64,000 nt of DNA from Rhodeus uyekii (lineage: Eukaryota; Chordata; Actinopteri; Cypriniformes; Acheilognathidae). The stretch is taken from the NCBI GenBank assembly GCA_037043235.1, contig JAWRVZ010000025.1, forward strand, positions 57,501 to 121,500. The letters are read 5' to 3'. Position 1 is the stretch's first letter. Every line of letters starts with the position of its first letter. Made by a program: the position numbers and the translations under genes. Positions 36,171 to 48,960 of the stretch are shown here, one piece after another. A model generated the notes under the pieces. That model searched no databases, was not told the DNA's origin, and saw only the letters and a program-made list of their open reading frames with translations.

Positions 36171-39100
36171 TCGCACTCACTCACACACACCGGCAAACAT
36201 TTATACACTTAATAATGTTAAGTGTATAAATAACACTTTATACACAAAAATAAGCACAACCTGAAAGTAAAAGCAGCAGCCCCTCATGGACGACTGCCTC
36301 ACACACATAAACAAATTTAATTGTTCAGGCCTGGTCCTCTCTCATCCTTCACTTTCATCGCTCCTCCTTTTATGCCCCCATAGCTCCTCCGTGAGACCGG
36401 CCATGTGCCATTGTGCTTCAAATGGTTATTTTATACGTTGACACTGAGAAGGGGTCCTATTATGCTTTTTTATGAAGTTTTGTTTTTGTTTCTGAGGTGT
36501 ACTTGAATATGCTTTCATCCGTGATTGTAAAAGAAAAAATCATAAATTTTACTCCAATCACACCCCGTTTTTGATGAAGCCCCTTCTAGTAAAATCTGCT
36601 TTTGATAGTGTGTTGTGATTGGCAGAGGTTAGTGTTTTCAGGAAATGTCATATCAAGAATGGCGACAATTTCAAACCAATTCAAGCCTGATTCAGATTTA
36701 AGAATGTTAACAAACATGTGGGAACAAATTACATGCACACACTTCGCAAGCACATATTTTACAGAGCGTTTCAGAGTGGTATATTTATTTTGTAATTTTC
36801 TCATGCAGAGAATGCGAGAGATACAAAATTATACACCATTTAATTCTGATACTTGTCGATAACCACAGTTTGGCTAGTTTTTCTTAGTGGTGGTGAACAG
36901 CCTTACAAAAGCTACAGAAAACACTATATCAACACTAATGTTGGCTAGTGTTACGTCAGTCGTGTCTTTCGTGCACTTCCTGCATTCACCTGTTGCGTCA
37001 TTAGTGACCTTGGTTGTCTTGTCAGCTGCATCTTATCCCCTAATTTACAAAGCCCTCATGTGTTCCTTCGTCTTTGTCAGTTGTTAGCGATGTTTACTTA
37101 CGATGTGCTCCGTAGTTTCCGTATTCTCTGACTCCTCTGTAGTTTCTCCAGGTTATGCACAAATGTGCAATTTTGGTTTATATTTATAGTCTATTGTTTT
37201 GTTTGAAATAAAGAGAAGTTTCAGTTGAGTTTCATCATAAGTTTCATCTTCATCCTCCCGCTTCTCACAGATGTAAGAAGCTTTAGGAGAAGCTTTTGTG
37301 TGTAACCTGCATGTAATTGTTTATGCCGCAATATTTAACGATGAGTTTAACGTCTCATCTGAAAGACGGTGCTTGCTGCAGTACAGTGTCCCCGTCACTA
37401 TACTGGGGCGGTAGGACCCACACAGACCACAGGGTGAGCACCCCCTGCTGGCCTCCTAACACCACTTCCAGCAGCAACCTAGTTTTTCCCAGGAGGTCTC
37501 CCATCCAGGTACTGACCAGGCTCAACCCTTCTTAGCTTCAGTGGGCAACCAGTCTTAGGCTACAGGGTGATATGGCTGCTGAGAATCCACAAGCAAGTTA
37601 AACACATCGCCGAATTTGTCAATTAACCGTTCCTTGGTCAGAGACTCAGACCATTTGTGTTCAATTTTGAGCACATCATCTGGAATTGTAAACATCTGGG
37701 AGTTGTTCACAAATAGAGCCTGAGAGAAGTGGACTTTTACTTGTTTCTACTATCTCAAATGACAGTTGGTATCTCTCTCCTTTGATCAAGCATTCTGCAT
37801 CAAAAATGCCAATAGAGTCCTTGTAGCTCATCACGTTGCAAGTTGCTCCAGAGTCCAACTGGCAACGCAGTGACTTGCCATGTAATTGCAGGGAAACAAA
37901 CCATTTCTTCCCTTTCATGTGCACCATATTAATGGACTCAACTGAATAAATATCCTCATCATTTTCCCTGACTGACTGCTCTTTGCAATATTCAATGCAG
38001 TGAAGCTTCCCCTCTGTGGGTCTGCTTTTGCTTTTAAGACACACTTTTGAAAAGTGATTGTCAGGTCCATAGAATCTGCACGTTTTGCCGTATTACTGTC
38101 CGTGTCTCCTGAATGCCAGGCTGCCAGGCTTTCCTGTAGCTCAGTCAGTGGAGCATTGGTGCTTACAACGCCCAGTGAAAGCAAGAACTGATTAGAATAT
38201 CAATGTGTTCCTTGAATTCAATGTAAGTCACTTTGGATAAAAGCGTTTGCCCAATTCATAAATGTAAATGAATGCACATTGCCACTGTATCGGCATGTAT
38301 TGTTTGTGTCTAAGAGTCTTGGTGAATTACTCTGCTTTAGCTGGATAGGCTTGAATGGTTTCCTAGCAATCGCGTGAACCATTTTGGCTGGATGCATATA
38401 TGCCGCATCCATCACTCTCTCATATCTGTCTGTTCAGCTGTGCGACACACCTTGATGGCTGTGAGCAGTGTTAGTTTCTTTTCACTTAACAACTTGCGTC
38501 TGGTTCCTTCATTTGTGATGCCCAGTACGATTTTGTCACAAATAATTTTATCCTTCAATCCACGATAATCACAAATTGCTGCTTTTTCTATAAATTTCGT
38601 GACAAAACTGTCAGTGGATTCCCCTTCCTCCTATTTACAACTGCCAAACACTTACCGCGCCTCTCATAAATGACATTTCTGGCAGGCTTGAAGTATGCAT
38701 CCAATGCATCAAGTATGCATCCAGTGCAGCAATGCCGGTAAACATGCCTGCATTCAGATCCCATCACACTTCTCAATGTGACAGCTTGGGCCTCCGTGGT
38801 CTTTTCAGCCAGGCCTGTGACTAGCGCATGATCCTCAAACTTAGCTCTGAATAAATCCCAGTTAGGGCTCCAGTTTCCAGTCATATTTATCTGTGACGGA
38901 GGAGGTATGTTAGCCATGATTTGGACTGGTACGCCACTATAAGAACGAGGCTCGACCACAGCATTAAGAGCGTCCATAATCGAAGAGATTACAGCTGTTA
39001 CTGCGTAAACTGAAGGATGAACGCGCTGGGCTTCTTCTGACACCATGTTTATGCAGCAATAGAAGCATAAAGTATAAGGCAGACACGTGAGTCAGTTCAG

Positions 39101-42100
39101 CAACTGTATTAAACAAAAAAAAAGCGGCAACAGGAACAACAAGCCAAAAGCAATCAATTGGTGATTGCATGTTCCATTACATCCAGTAACAGTAATCTCT
39201 TAGGTTCTGTTAGTTAAATGTGGAGAAACGTGGAGAAGCAGCAGGAAACAATGCAACTCTTTTATTCAAAAACCAATAACCAAAACAAACGGCACTCTCA
39301 AAACTAGGGAAACACATGGAACAAGGAGCACGTGATACGATTGTGAAAGGTTCTAGAAGCTCTTCTCTGTAAAATTTGCAGTGAGCAGACAAATGTCGGG
39401 GTTATAATGTCCAGGAACAGTGTTTAAAATAAATTTCTAGTTTAGGAAACATAGTGGACATAGCATTAACACTGTCGTCTCTAATGCAGCTAATCAAGAT
39501 TGTATTAAATAAAATATCTCCCTTTGGACTGGACTTTGAGCTTTGTAACTTTTTAGATCTTTTTAATGCTTAAACGGCAGAATTACGGTAACTAAAGGTG
39601 AAAAATTGAAAAAGCATAATAGTACACTTTTAATATACCATGTGTGATGCTGCCTTCTGGTAGATAGAGACAGTAGATATGTGTTATCAGTCATGACCCA
39701 TTTAATATATAGTGGGGCTGGTAAAAGAATAGATAAATTGTTCAAATTGATGACAAAGTATTTGTATCTTAAATCTGGTTGAGAATGTTCATATTTAGTT
39801 CAAAGTTGTCTCTGAGAAAAGCTCTAGCAGCTGCTATTTGTATTACTTACTTTTTGGGGCCAGCACATGCTTGTACTTCATTGTTTTGAATGCAGGTTGG
39901 CATTTCCTGGTGTGTGAGTGTATACGTGACAGAGCATGTGAGCGCGCCAAATGTTTTTGGTAAGAAATGACAAGCTAGACGCATGGTGGCAGAAGCAGAT
40001 CTGAGAAACAGACAGACAACTTGAGTCTTTACACAAACACTTCTGTAATTTTGGTCCTTACACAATGGGAAACCTTACACAATCAAGACAAGTGTAATAT
40101 AGATGGACAGACAAGAAAAGAGTCACATGGCTGTGGTGAGCGTGCTTACAAGTCACAGATGAATCAACTGTCATTGAACTCATGTGTGTTGATGTTCCCG
40201 TATTGCCATGCAGCATAGTTTTTTCCATCTATTTCAAGCAGTTAAGTCATCATTTGCTTTTGTCTTCTTTCAAGACCCAAGATTTCCAGAGGATGGTGTG
40301 GTGAAGGTGCTCTTTTCCGAAAATGCGGGGAGAGATCCATCCCTTGCTTCAGGTATCCTCACATTTCTTTGCCATGGGAAGATATTTTATTGGTCATTGT
40401 GAATTATCCAATATGGCTGGTTTAGGTATTAATACATTTTGTTATAAAGGATAACAATGTGCTTCTCTATTTCAGCTTGTGGCTACAGGATGAACAGTTC
40501 AGCCGTTGTTTCTGAAAATGACGGTCTGGATTCACTACCGGATCAATGGGACTTTACAGCAGCAGGTAACGCTGAACACCCCAAGTTCTTCATAAGGTCT
40601 AGAAAAGTCATCTTGAATAGAACTGTGTCACTTTGTCAAAGCCTGATTCTGATATCTTGCAAGCTATACATTTTTATGGGAAATATCGGGGAATAGGAAG
40701 GCATGTTGTCAGAAGTTTGGGATCAGTAAGAATTTAGTTTTTTTAAGAAATGTATTATTTTATTCAACATGAATTGTTCAAACATGACAGTAAAGATATT
40801 TATAATTTTACAAAAGATTTCTATTTCAACAAAATGCCCTTTCAAACTGTCAGAAACTATTAAAAAAACTGTTAGGAATAAAATACTTGAATTACAGTTA
40901 GTTATCATCTAGAAAACTAAAAGGCACGATGTGTCATCATGAGCTCATCATTCTGCGTGTCCTTAGGCTATTGTTTTTGTGACACATCATAACTATTTTT
41001 TTGTTGAGGCATGTTTCAAACGGACGAGTCTGTATACACTTTACTATGTCTTTATTAACATACTACAAGAGCACTAAATCTGGCTTTGAATTCACTAATT
41101 CGGAACATGTTTTCATAGTACTTCATATGCCTCTTGTGGGACTTCCGTGGTGAAACCTTGGGATTGTGGGGATTTATTTTAGGAGAGGAAAACAAAAGCA
41201 TGAATGCACATGTAAGCAGTCTTTATTTCAGGATGGAAATAGTAGTTCCCTTTCATGGGAACTTCGAGCTGCGTCAGAAAACGCTAGGGGAAACCCTTGA
41301 CGTCAGTCACGTGAAGATGTGTACAACCAATGGGAATTTTACGCGTGTGAATGCGAGTCACGGAAGTGACGTCATGAACAGAGCATAAAAGCGCGCCGGA
41401 ACCCGGAAGTGACAGCTTTGAGTGTCTTCAGCGTGCGTGTGTCAGAGAGTTTGTGCTTGCGAGTTTCAAACCTCCCATTGGATTGCGTTGTGATTATGGC
41501 GGAGCAGACATTTAGATCGTGTGTTTCTCCTTGCACTCGTTTCATTACGGGAAAGGACACACACATTCAGTGCGTTGTCTGTCTGGGAGCGGAGCACGCT
41601 CGGTCAGCGCTTGAGGGCGGTGATTGTGAGAACTGCGAGAGGTTCTCATTGCGTACTCTCCGCTCCCGTCTGGCAGTATTTGCGGATACTAACCAGACTC
41701 GCGTTCTTCAAGGTTCGGGACCCGCTGCGGCTGAGGCTCGGCGGCGTTCTCAATCTTGGGGATCGCAAATGGATCGCAGTTCGACTGTGCTGATCCCAGT
41801 TCCAGCCGGAGGTTGGAAGCACGCGTTTCAGGCGCGGTTTCTTCCAATCCGACTGGGACTTCGGTGCTGTCATTATCCTGCTCTGAGGAGGAGGAGGTGA
41901 TTAGCATCGATCCGGTTGAGGAGGCTTCGCCACCCTCTTCACCGGCGTACGAGGAACTGATCGAGGTTGTGACACGAGCAGTCTCTCGTCTGGATATTGA
42001 TTGGCCGGCAGAGACTAGGAACGCCCGTCCCAGCAAAAGTAAGTTGGATGAGCGTTACCTTCCGGCTCGTGTCGCTCCCCAGCGCCGGGCAATGCCTTTC

Positions 42101-45100
42101 TTCCAGGATCTCCATACTGAGGTGTCGAGATCTTGGAAGAAGCCAGCTTCCGATAGGGTGCATACATCGTCTAGTGCGATGTACGCTACTCTTACCGGAG
42201 CTCATCCTTACGGTTACGGAGGGATGCCGAAGGTGGACGAGGCTCTTGCGGGATACCTTGTGCCCCATTCGGCATCCACTATTAAAGCCCCGGCGCTCCC
42301 CACCAAACCGTTGCGAGTCACATCATCACTGGTGGGAAAAGCATATTCTGCCTCTAGTCAGGCTGCAGCGTGCCTGCACACCACGGCACTGCTGCAGGCC
42401 TACCAAGCAGATTTGCTGGGAGACCTCGATCAAGGTGGCGGTATTGGTCCCGAAGCAGTGGCAGAGCTGCGTCGGGCCATGGATTTGTCTCTCCGAGCCA
42501 CTAGAGAAACGGCCTTCTCTGTCGGGCGCTCAATGGCAGCTCTGGTGGCTACGGAGAGGCATTTATGGCTCAATCTTTCAGCCATAAAGGATAAGGACAA
42601 GTTCGTTTTGTTGGACGCCCCTCTGTCCCCTTCGGGCTTGTTCGGCGACGCCGTAAAAAGCGTTGTCGATAAGTTTCAGGAGGCTGCACGACAGCAGGTG
42701 GCGTTCAGCAAAGTCCTTCCCCGCCACCCTTCACGTGAGCCCAGTAGCCAAACACGGGCTCGCAGTTCCTCGTACAGGGCCTCACAGAAGGAGAGTGTTG
42801 CATCTCGTTTACCTCCCCCTAATAAAGGGAGGTCGGGACAACACTCTCGGGCCCAGCCTTCTGGTAAAAGGATGGATCTGAGGAACGTCCTAAATGCCAA
42901 GAAGGCTACCTCTAAGCGTTCCTGACGCCAGAGGCAAGCCGCACCAAGGCGGTCAGCTCCGTGTCCGGTTCCCGAGGGAGCCCGTCTCGGAGGCACTGCC
43001 CCCTCTAAGGAGGGTCCTAGAGCATTCCACCAGTACGGTGTCCGGAAACCCCGGCCCTGTGGTGTCTCTGCTCGTATCAGAGATCAGTCTCGAGAGGCTG
43101 ATTCCCTTAGTAGAGTTCCAGTCCGCATGGTTGCGTCTGCCGGGCATCTCTCAATGGGTCCTGCGCACAGTAACCTCCGGGTACAAAATTCAATTCGGGG
43201 CTTCACCACCCCGTTTTATGGGGATCCTATCGTCCGCGGTAGGGCCCCAGCAGGCTCTGATTATGGAACAGGAAGTAGACTCTCTGCTGGAGAAAGGGGC
43301 CATCGAGTATGTGCCCCTTACAGACAGACAGTCCGGTTTCTTCAGCCGATACTTCATAGTTCCGAAGAAGGATGGAGGGTTGCGGCCCATTCTGGATTTG
43401 CGTCTTCTAAATCGCACTATCTTGCGTCTAAAATTCAAAATGTTGACGCTCAGGCAGATTGTGACGCATATCAGGTCCGAGGACTGGTTCGTCACAATCG
43501 ACCTAAAAGACGCATACTTCCACATCTCCATCCTTCCTCAGCATCGGAAGTTCCTACGGTTCGCCTTCGGGGGGAAGGCGTACCAGTATCGTGTACTTCC
43601 GTTCGGCCTATCGCTCTCACCCCGCACGTTCACGAAGGTCGTGGACGCTGCACTGGCTCCGTTGCGGTTACAGGGCATCCGTGTCCTCAATTATATAGAC
43701 GATTGGCTAGTAATAGCCCAATCGTCTCAGTTAGCAGCACGTCATCGAGATGTCGTGCTTGCTCACATGCAAGAGCTGGGGTTAAGGTTGAACACCAAGA
43801 AGAGTGTGCTTTCTCCTGCTCAGAGAACCACCTTCTTGGGAGTCATTTGGGACTCGGAAACAATGTCTGCTCGGCTATCCCCCGGGCGCATTCATTCCAT
43901 TCAATCAACTGTCGAGAGCATAAAATTAGGCCAGCTACGCACTGTCAAACACTTTCAGAGAGTGTTAGGGCTCATGGCAGCAGCGTCCAGCGTTATACCG
44001 CTCGGCCTGCTGCACATGAGACCCCTGCAGTGGTGGCTCAGGACCAAAGGGTTTTCCCCGAGGGGCAACCCGCTTCGCACAATCAAGGTCACGAGGCGAT
44101 GCCTACGCACCTTGACCCTGTGGAAGAACATCTGGTTCCTGTCACAAGGCCCCGTGTTGGGGGCTCCGTCTCGACGAGTAACTCTGTCAACGGATGCCTC
44201 CCTCACAGGTTGGGGGGCGGTTCTGAGGGACCGCTCCTCACAAGGGCTTTGGAGCCTGCGGCACCAGTCCTGGCACATAAACCTGCTGGAGTTACTGGCG
44301 GTCCGCAGAGCGCTACTTGCTTTCCTCCCAGACCTAATTGGGCATCATGTCACTGTTTTCACAGACAGCATGACAGTGGTGGCTTACATCAATCACCAGG
44401 GAGGTCTTCGTTCTCATCCGATGTACAAATTGGCGAGACAAGTTCTTCTCTGGGCCCAGGGCAAGCTGCTCTCACTCAGGGCAGCTCACATCCCTGGAGT
44501 CCAGAACATAGGAGCAGACTTCCTGTCGAGGCAGGGGCCGAGGCCCGGGGAATGGCGGCTCCACCCCGAGGTGGTGGAGCAGATTTGGAAGAGATTCGGG
44601 AAGGCACAGGTAGACCTGTTTGCCTCGGTCGAGAATACTCATTGCCCTCTATGGTTCTCCTTAACGTACCCAGCGCCGCTGGGGCAGGATGCCATGATGC
44701 AGGTGTGGCCGAGGCTACACCTGTACGCTTTTCCCCCGATTGTTCTGCTCCCGGGAGTTCTGGCCAAAGTTCGTCGGGACAGGGTCCGTCTCACGCTGGT
44801 GGCCCCCTTTTGGCCCAGCAGGATCTGGTTCTCGGACCTGATATCCCTCCTAGACGGAGTCCCCTGGGAGATTCCGGTCAGGGGGGATCTTCTGTCCCAG
44901 GCGGAGGGTTGTGTTATTCACCCCCGTCCAGAACTTCTGAAGCTGAAGGTCTGGCCCCTGAGGGGGTCCAGTTCTTCGAATCTGGTCTCACAGCCGAGGT
45001 TGTAGAGACCATCCTTCAGTCCAGAGCTCCCTCCACGAGGAAACTCTACGCTCTAAAGTGGAAACTCTTCTCTGCTTGGTGTAGCGTAAGGCAGTTAAAC

Positions 45101-47666
45101 CCAGTAACCTGTCCCGTTGGCAAAGTGCTGGAGTTCCTACAGGAGAAGTTTGCGACAGGGTTGGCCCCTTCTACCTTGAAGGTTTATGTGGCTGCCATAG
45201 CGGCTTGCCACATACCTTTGGGAGGGGTGTCCTTGGGCAGGGACCCCCTAGTCTCTCGTTTCCTTCGTGGCACTCTAAGGCTGAGACCTGTGGCACAGAC
45301 CAGGGTTCCTGCCTGGGACTTGTCTTTGGTACTCCAAGGCCTGTCCCAGGCACCCTTTGAACCATTAGAGGAGCTTCCTATTAAACTCCTCTCCCTAAAG
45401 ACCCTTCTTTTGCTGGCTATCACCTCGCTTAAGAGGGTCGGGGATCTTCAAGCTCTCTCGGTGGTTCCTTCTTGCCTCGAGTTTGCGCCCGGGATGACGA
45501 AGGTTTTTCTTCACCCGAGGCCAGGCTATGTCCCTAAGGTTCTTACGAACGTGGCTCGGTCTATCATGCTACAGGCCTTCTGTCCTCCCCCCTTTGACGA
45601 TCATGAGCAGGAGCGAAAGAACAAGGTCTGTCCAGTACGAGTACTGGACGCTTACGTCCTCAGGACTGCTACCTGGCGTAAGTCAAACCAACTGTTCGTT
45701 TGTTTTGGGACCCCTGAGGGGGCTCCAGCTTCCAAACAAACCCTAAGCCGATGGATAGTCGAGGCTATCTGTCTGGCTTATGAGTCGGCCGGACATGCTT
45801 CTCCCCTGAGGGTCCGGGCCCACTCCACTAGGAGCGTGGCGACCTCCAAGGCGTTTCTCTCAGGAGTTTCCCTTGCTGATGTTTGTGCTGCGGCTGGCTG
45901 GTCCTCACCGCACACCTTTATGAGATTCTATCAGTTAGATCTCGATTCCGCTCCGGGAACGAGGGTGCTCTCTCAGTGAGCTGAGACACATCCGTAGGCC
46001 GGCGTCGCTGAGGTGACGTTGGTATAACGTTCCCCTAGCGTTTTCTGACGCAGCTCGAAGTTCCCATGAAAGGGAACGTCTCGGGTTACGTATGTAACCC
46101 TGGTTCCCTGAAGGGGAACGAGACGCTGCGTCTTCGCCTCAGCTCCTTGCGCCTCCGGGCCCGCTTCAGACACTCTTTTGCTGTCACTTCCGGGTTCCGG
46201 CGCGCTTTTATGCTCTGTTCATGACGTCACTTCCGTGACTCGCATTCACACGCGTAAAATTCCCATTGGTTGTACACATCTTCACGTGACTGACGTCAAG
46301 GGTTTCCCCTAGCGTTTTCTGACGCAGCGTCTCGTTCCCCTTCAGGGAACCAGGGTTACATACGTAACCCGAGACGTTTTCTGAGTCTCTGTAATGGTCT
46401 AGTAATTGTCAAGTTATGTTCTGGTACAGGAAACACGCTTTAACTCTAATAAGTCTGGGCACTGTTTGCCGAGGTTAATTGGAACATATGAGACTGTGCT
46501 GGTTTGTTCAGGGTGGATGGAAAAGCTTAACCTCCTATACAATAATAGTAAAATTCTTGAATTTGACCCTAATCTAATCTTGTTTGGACTGAAGCCTCCA
46601 GACCATAATGAACTGCCACTTGCTATAGCACCGCAAGTTTCGCTTGAGGGTTTGTAATTACTGTAAATGTTAACGTTGCTGCACTAAATGAACTGTAGTA
46701 ATAGAGAGCTGCTCAAAGTTTATGAGGTTTTAGCGAGCCAGAATATCAAAGCAGTGGATGGAGCTCAGACATAACAGAGCCAAATGACTCGTGTTATTTA
46801 AGGGCCAGCATGTAGAGTACAGTGGGCTACCATTTACGACCAGTTTTTAATTGAAGTTGCCTTCTACACAAAGAGAAGTAAGGCAGAGAAGAAAATAAGA
46901 TGTTGAATTCCTATGAATGTACAGTGTGAAATCTCAATAACAAGTATAATGGTATTGTATTATATTTATATTATTATATATTTAATGCATCCATTTCCAT
47001 TATAATAAGGTGATATGCAAACTAATTGTTTTTTATTCATTCAATCATAGTAATAATGTTAGGAATAATCTTAATATATACTGAGATATAAGCATGCCTT
47101 CTGAAAGGAAATCAATTTACTGATAACAGGCTTGATAAGTGTACATTTTCAATTTGATTTTATAAGGCTTGTGCTCAAGATTGTTAAAATACAGTGCATT
47201 TTTTAGAAAGCTATTTTAATGTTGACATTTTAACAAAAATCCACTTTTCAATGTTCAGATGGTTACTATATAAAATCATGATGATAAGGTTGGCATTTTA
47301 TCATACTGCAAAACGTAATTTACACAATACAATTATTCTGGAAGAGTTAATGTCTTGGATGGATGATTAAGTCAAGTATGTTTTTATTGTAATTCCATCA
47401 TATAGCGTGCACTCATGTACGTATAGATTTTATTGACAAAGTTTTTGCTATTTTGGTAATAGTTTGTTAAATTAAAAGAGAGAAAAACACAATTTTACCA
47501 AGTATGTAGAAAATGAATGTTGCAAAGAAAAAACAAACAATATTTAATTTGTAAAAATCTATATTTTCCTTAAAAATAAAGACAAAATAAGGCTACAAAT
47601 TATGAGTTCTATATGGTAAAAAAAAACAAAGACGTTAAAAGCTAATAATAATAAAAGCTAATTTTG

Positions 47667-47706
<40 letters not shown>

Positions 47707-48913
47707 CTTTTTTTAATTTTTTTAAATATGAAAAAACATGATCCTTGGGAAATCATTCTAATACGATGATTTGCTGATGATTATCAATGTTGAAAACAGT
47801 TGTGTTGCTTCATATTTTTTTGAAAATATGCATCATTTTAGAATTTCAAGATTAAATTGCATTTATTTTGAAATAGAAACCTTCGGTAACAATATAAATG
47901 CATTTACTGTCTCTTTTGGTCAATTTAATGCATCCTTGCTTTTCTTAAAAAAAAAATTCTTATTAATCCAAAACTTTGGAGGAGTACTATATAGAGTAAC
48001 ATACATTATATAGAGGCTGGCACATTATACCCCACCTACCTTAGTAAATCTGCTTCAGCGAGCACAACACAGTGAGTATTTAACTTTATAAAAATGAACT
48101 TTGTACTTCTTGTCCGGTTAAAGTTCAGTGATCAGGGAACTATTAAGTAACATTTGCTTTTGGTTACACAGAGTCTAATGTTTTAAATAGTAAAATGTAG
48201 CACTGCGCACAAGAATTGGAAATTCCAGGGCTGGGAGTTTCTGTTCTCAACTGTAAAAAATCAATCCCAACAGCTTAATGTGTGTGTCATATGGAACTGA
48301 GGCTTGATGCACATCTGGTTGTGTGATTCTGTCCCAAGCAGCCGTGTAATTTAGAGATACCTCATGGTTGGTGCACAAACAGCCTTTACAATTTACAATG
48401 CATAAGCTCAAATATAGAATTACACACGCTCACAAACACACACTTGTATGCCTGTAATTACTGCCAGTCACAGCGACAAACAGTCTGAAGGAATGCTACT
48501 GCCAGCCGACCAAAGTTTCATAGTGTTTTTTGCTCTTCAGTTATCTTTCTTTGGCTTTCTTTCAATCTTCCTTTCATCATTTTGTGTTTCTTTTTACCTG
48601 GCACTCTTGTTCTTTAGTACATCAATACCCCTCTTATCTCTCTCTTTTGCTCTGTCTCTCCACCCACACATAACTCCGCCCTTGTGTTTACATTCTCCAC
48701 TCCATATTTGGAGGGCTCAAGGTCCTCAGAGCGTCTGTGTGCACTCTACAACAAGCATGTGTGTGTGTGTGTGTGTGTACAGCTGTATTCTGAGGAGTTT
48801 TGGCTGGTTCAAACGGAATCATGCTTCCCAAGCCAGGATTTTCCCGTACACCCAAGAGGGGCACCTGAAAGGGGTTACCTGTGTGTGGAGGTAGAGGTGG
48901 AGGGAGAGAGAGG

Positions 48914-48960
<47 letters not shown>

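Larger units (their letters stand above)
36449..39631. mobile_element. Possible transposon interrupted by a nest of retroelements
   Basis: The left edge AAGGGGTCCTATTATGCTTT and the right edge, reverse complemented, AAAGTGTACTATTATGCTTT match at about 16 of 20 bases and resemble the ends of a common fish DNA element. Between them lie a 5S-derived SINE, a Gypsy remnant and a tRNA-SINE, so the outer element would be the oldest layer. Inference from ends only. Confidence 0.4.
41245..46378 (+). mobile_element. DIRS-type tyrosine-recombinase retrotransposon, near complete
   Basis: All DIRS hallmarks are visible. There are inverted terminal repeats at 41271-41415 and 46181-46325, 145 bp each and identical base for base. 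Non-repeated outer ends lie at 41245-41270 and 46326-46375. An internal complementary region at 46031-46132 is the reverse complement of the left end followed by that of the right end. A GTT triplet flanks each side (41245-41247, 46376-46378), with no longer target duplication. Frames for Gag, RT/RNase H and tyrosine recombinase follow in order. GC content and codon use differ sharply from the AT-rich intron around it. It lies in the tns3 intron between exons 40476-40565 and 51671-52531, in tns3 orientation. Confidence 0.92.

Noticed and set aside
37490..37575. 5S rRNA-like sequence
   Set aside because: Diverged from 5S and fused to a SINE body; not a functional 5S gene.
41689..42036. Minus-strand open frames opposite the DIRS genes
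   Set aside because: They mirror GC-rich coding sequence on the plus strand and carry no domain signal.
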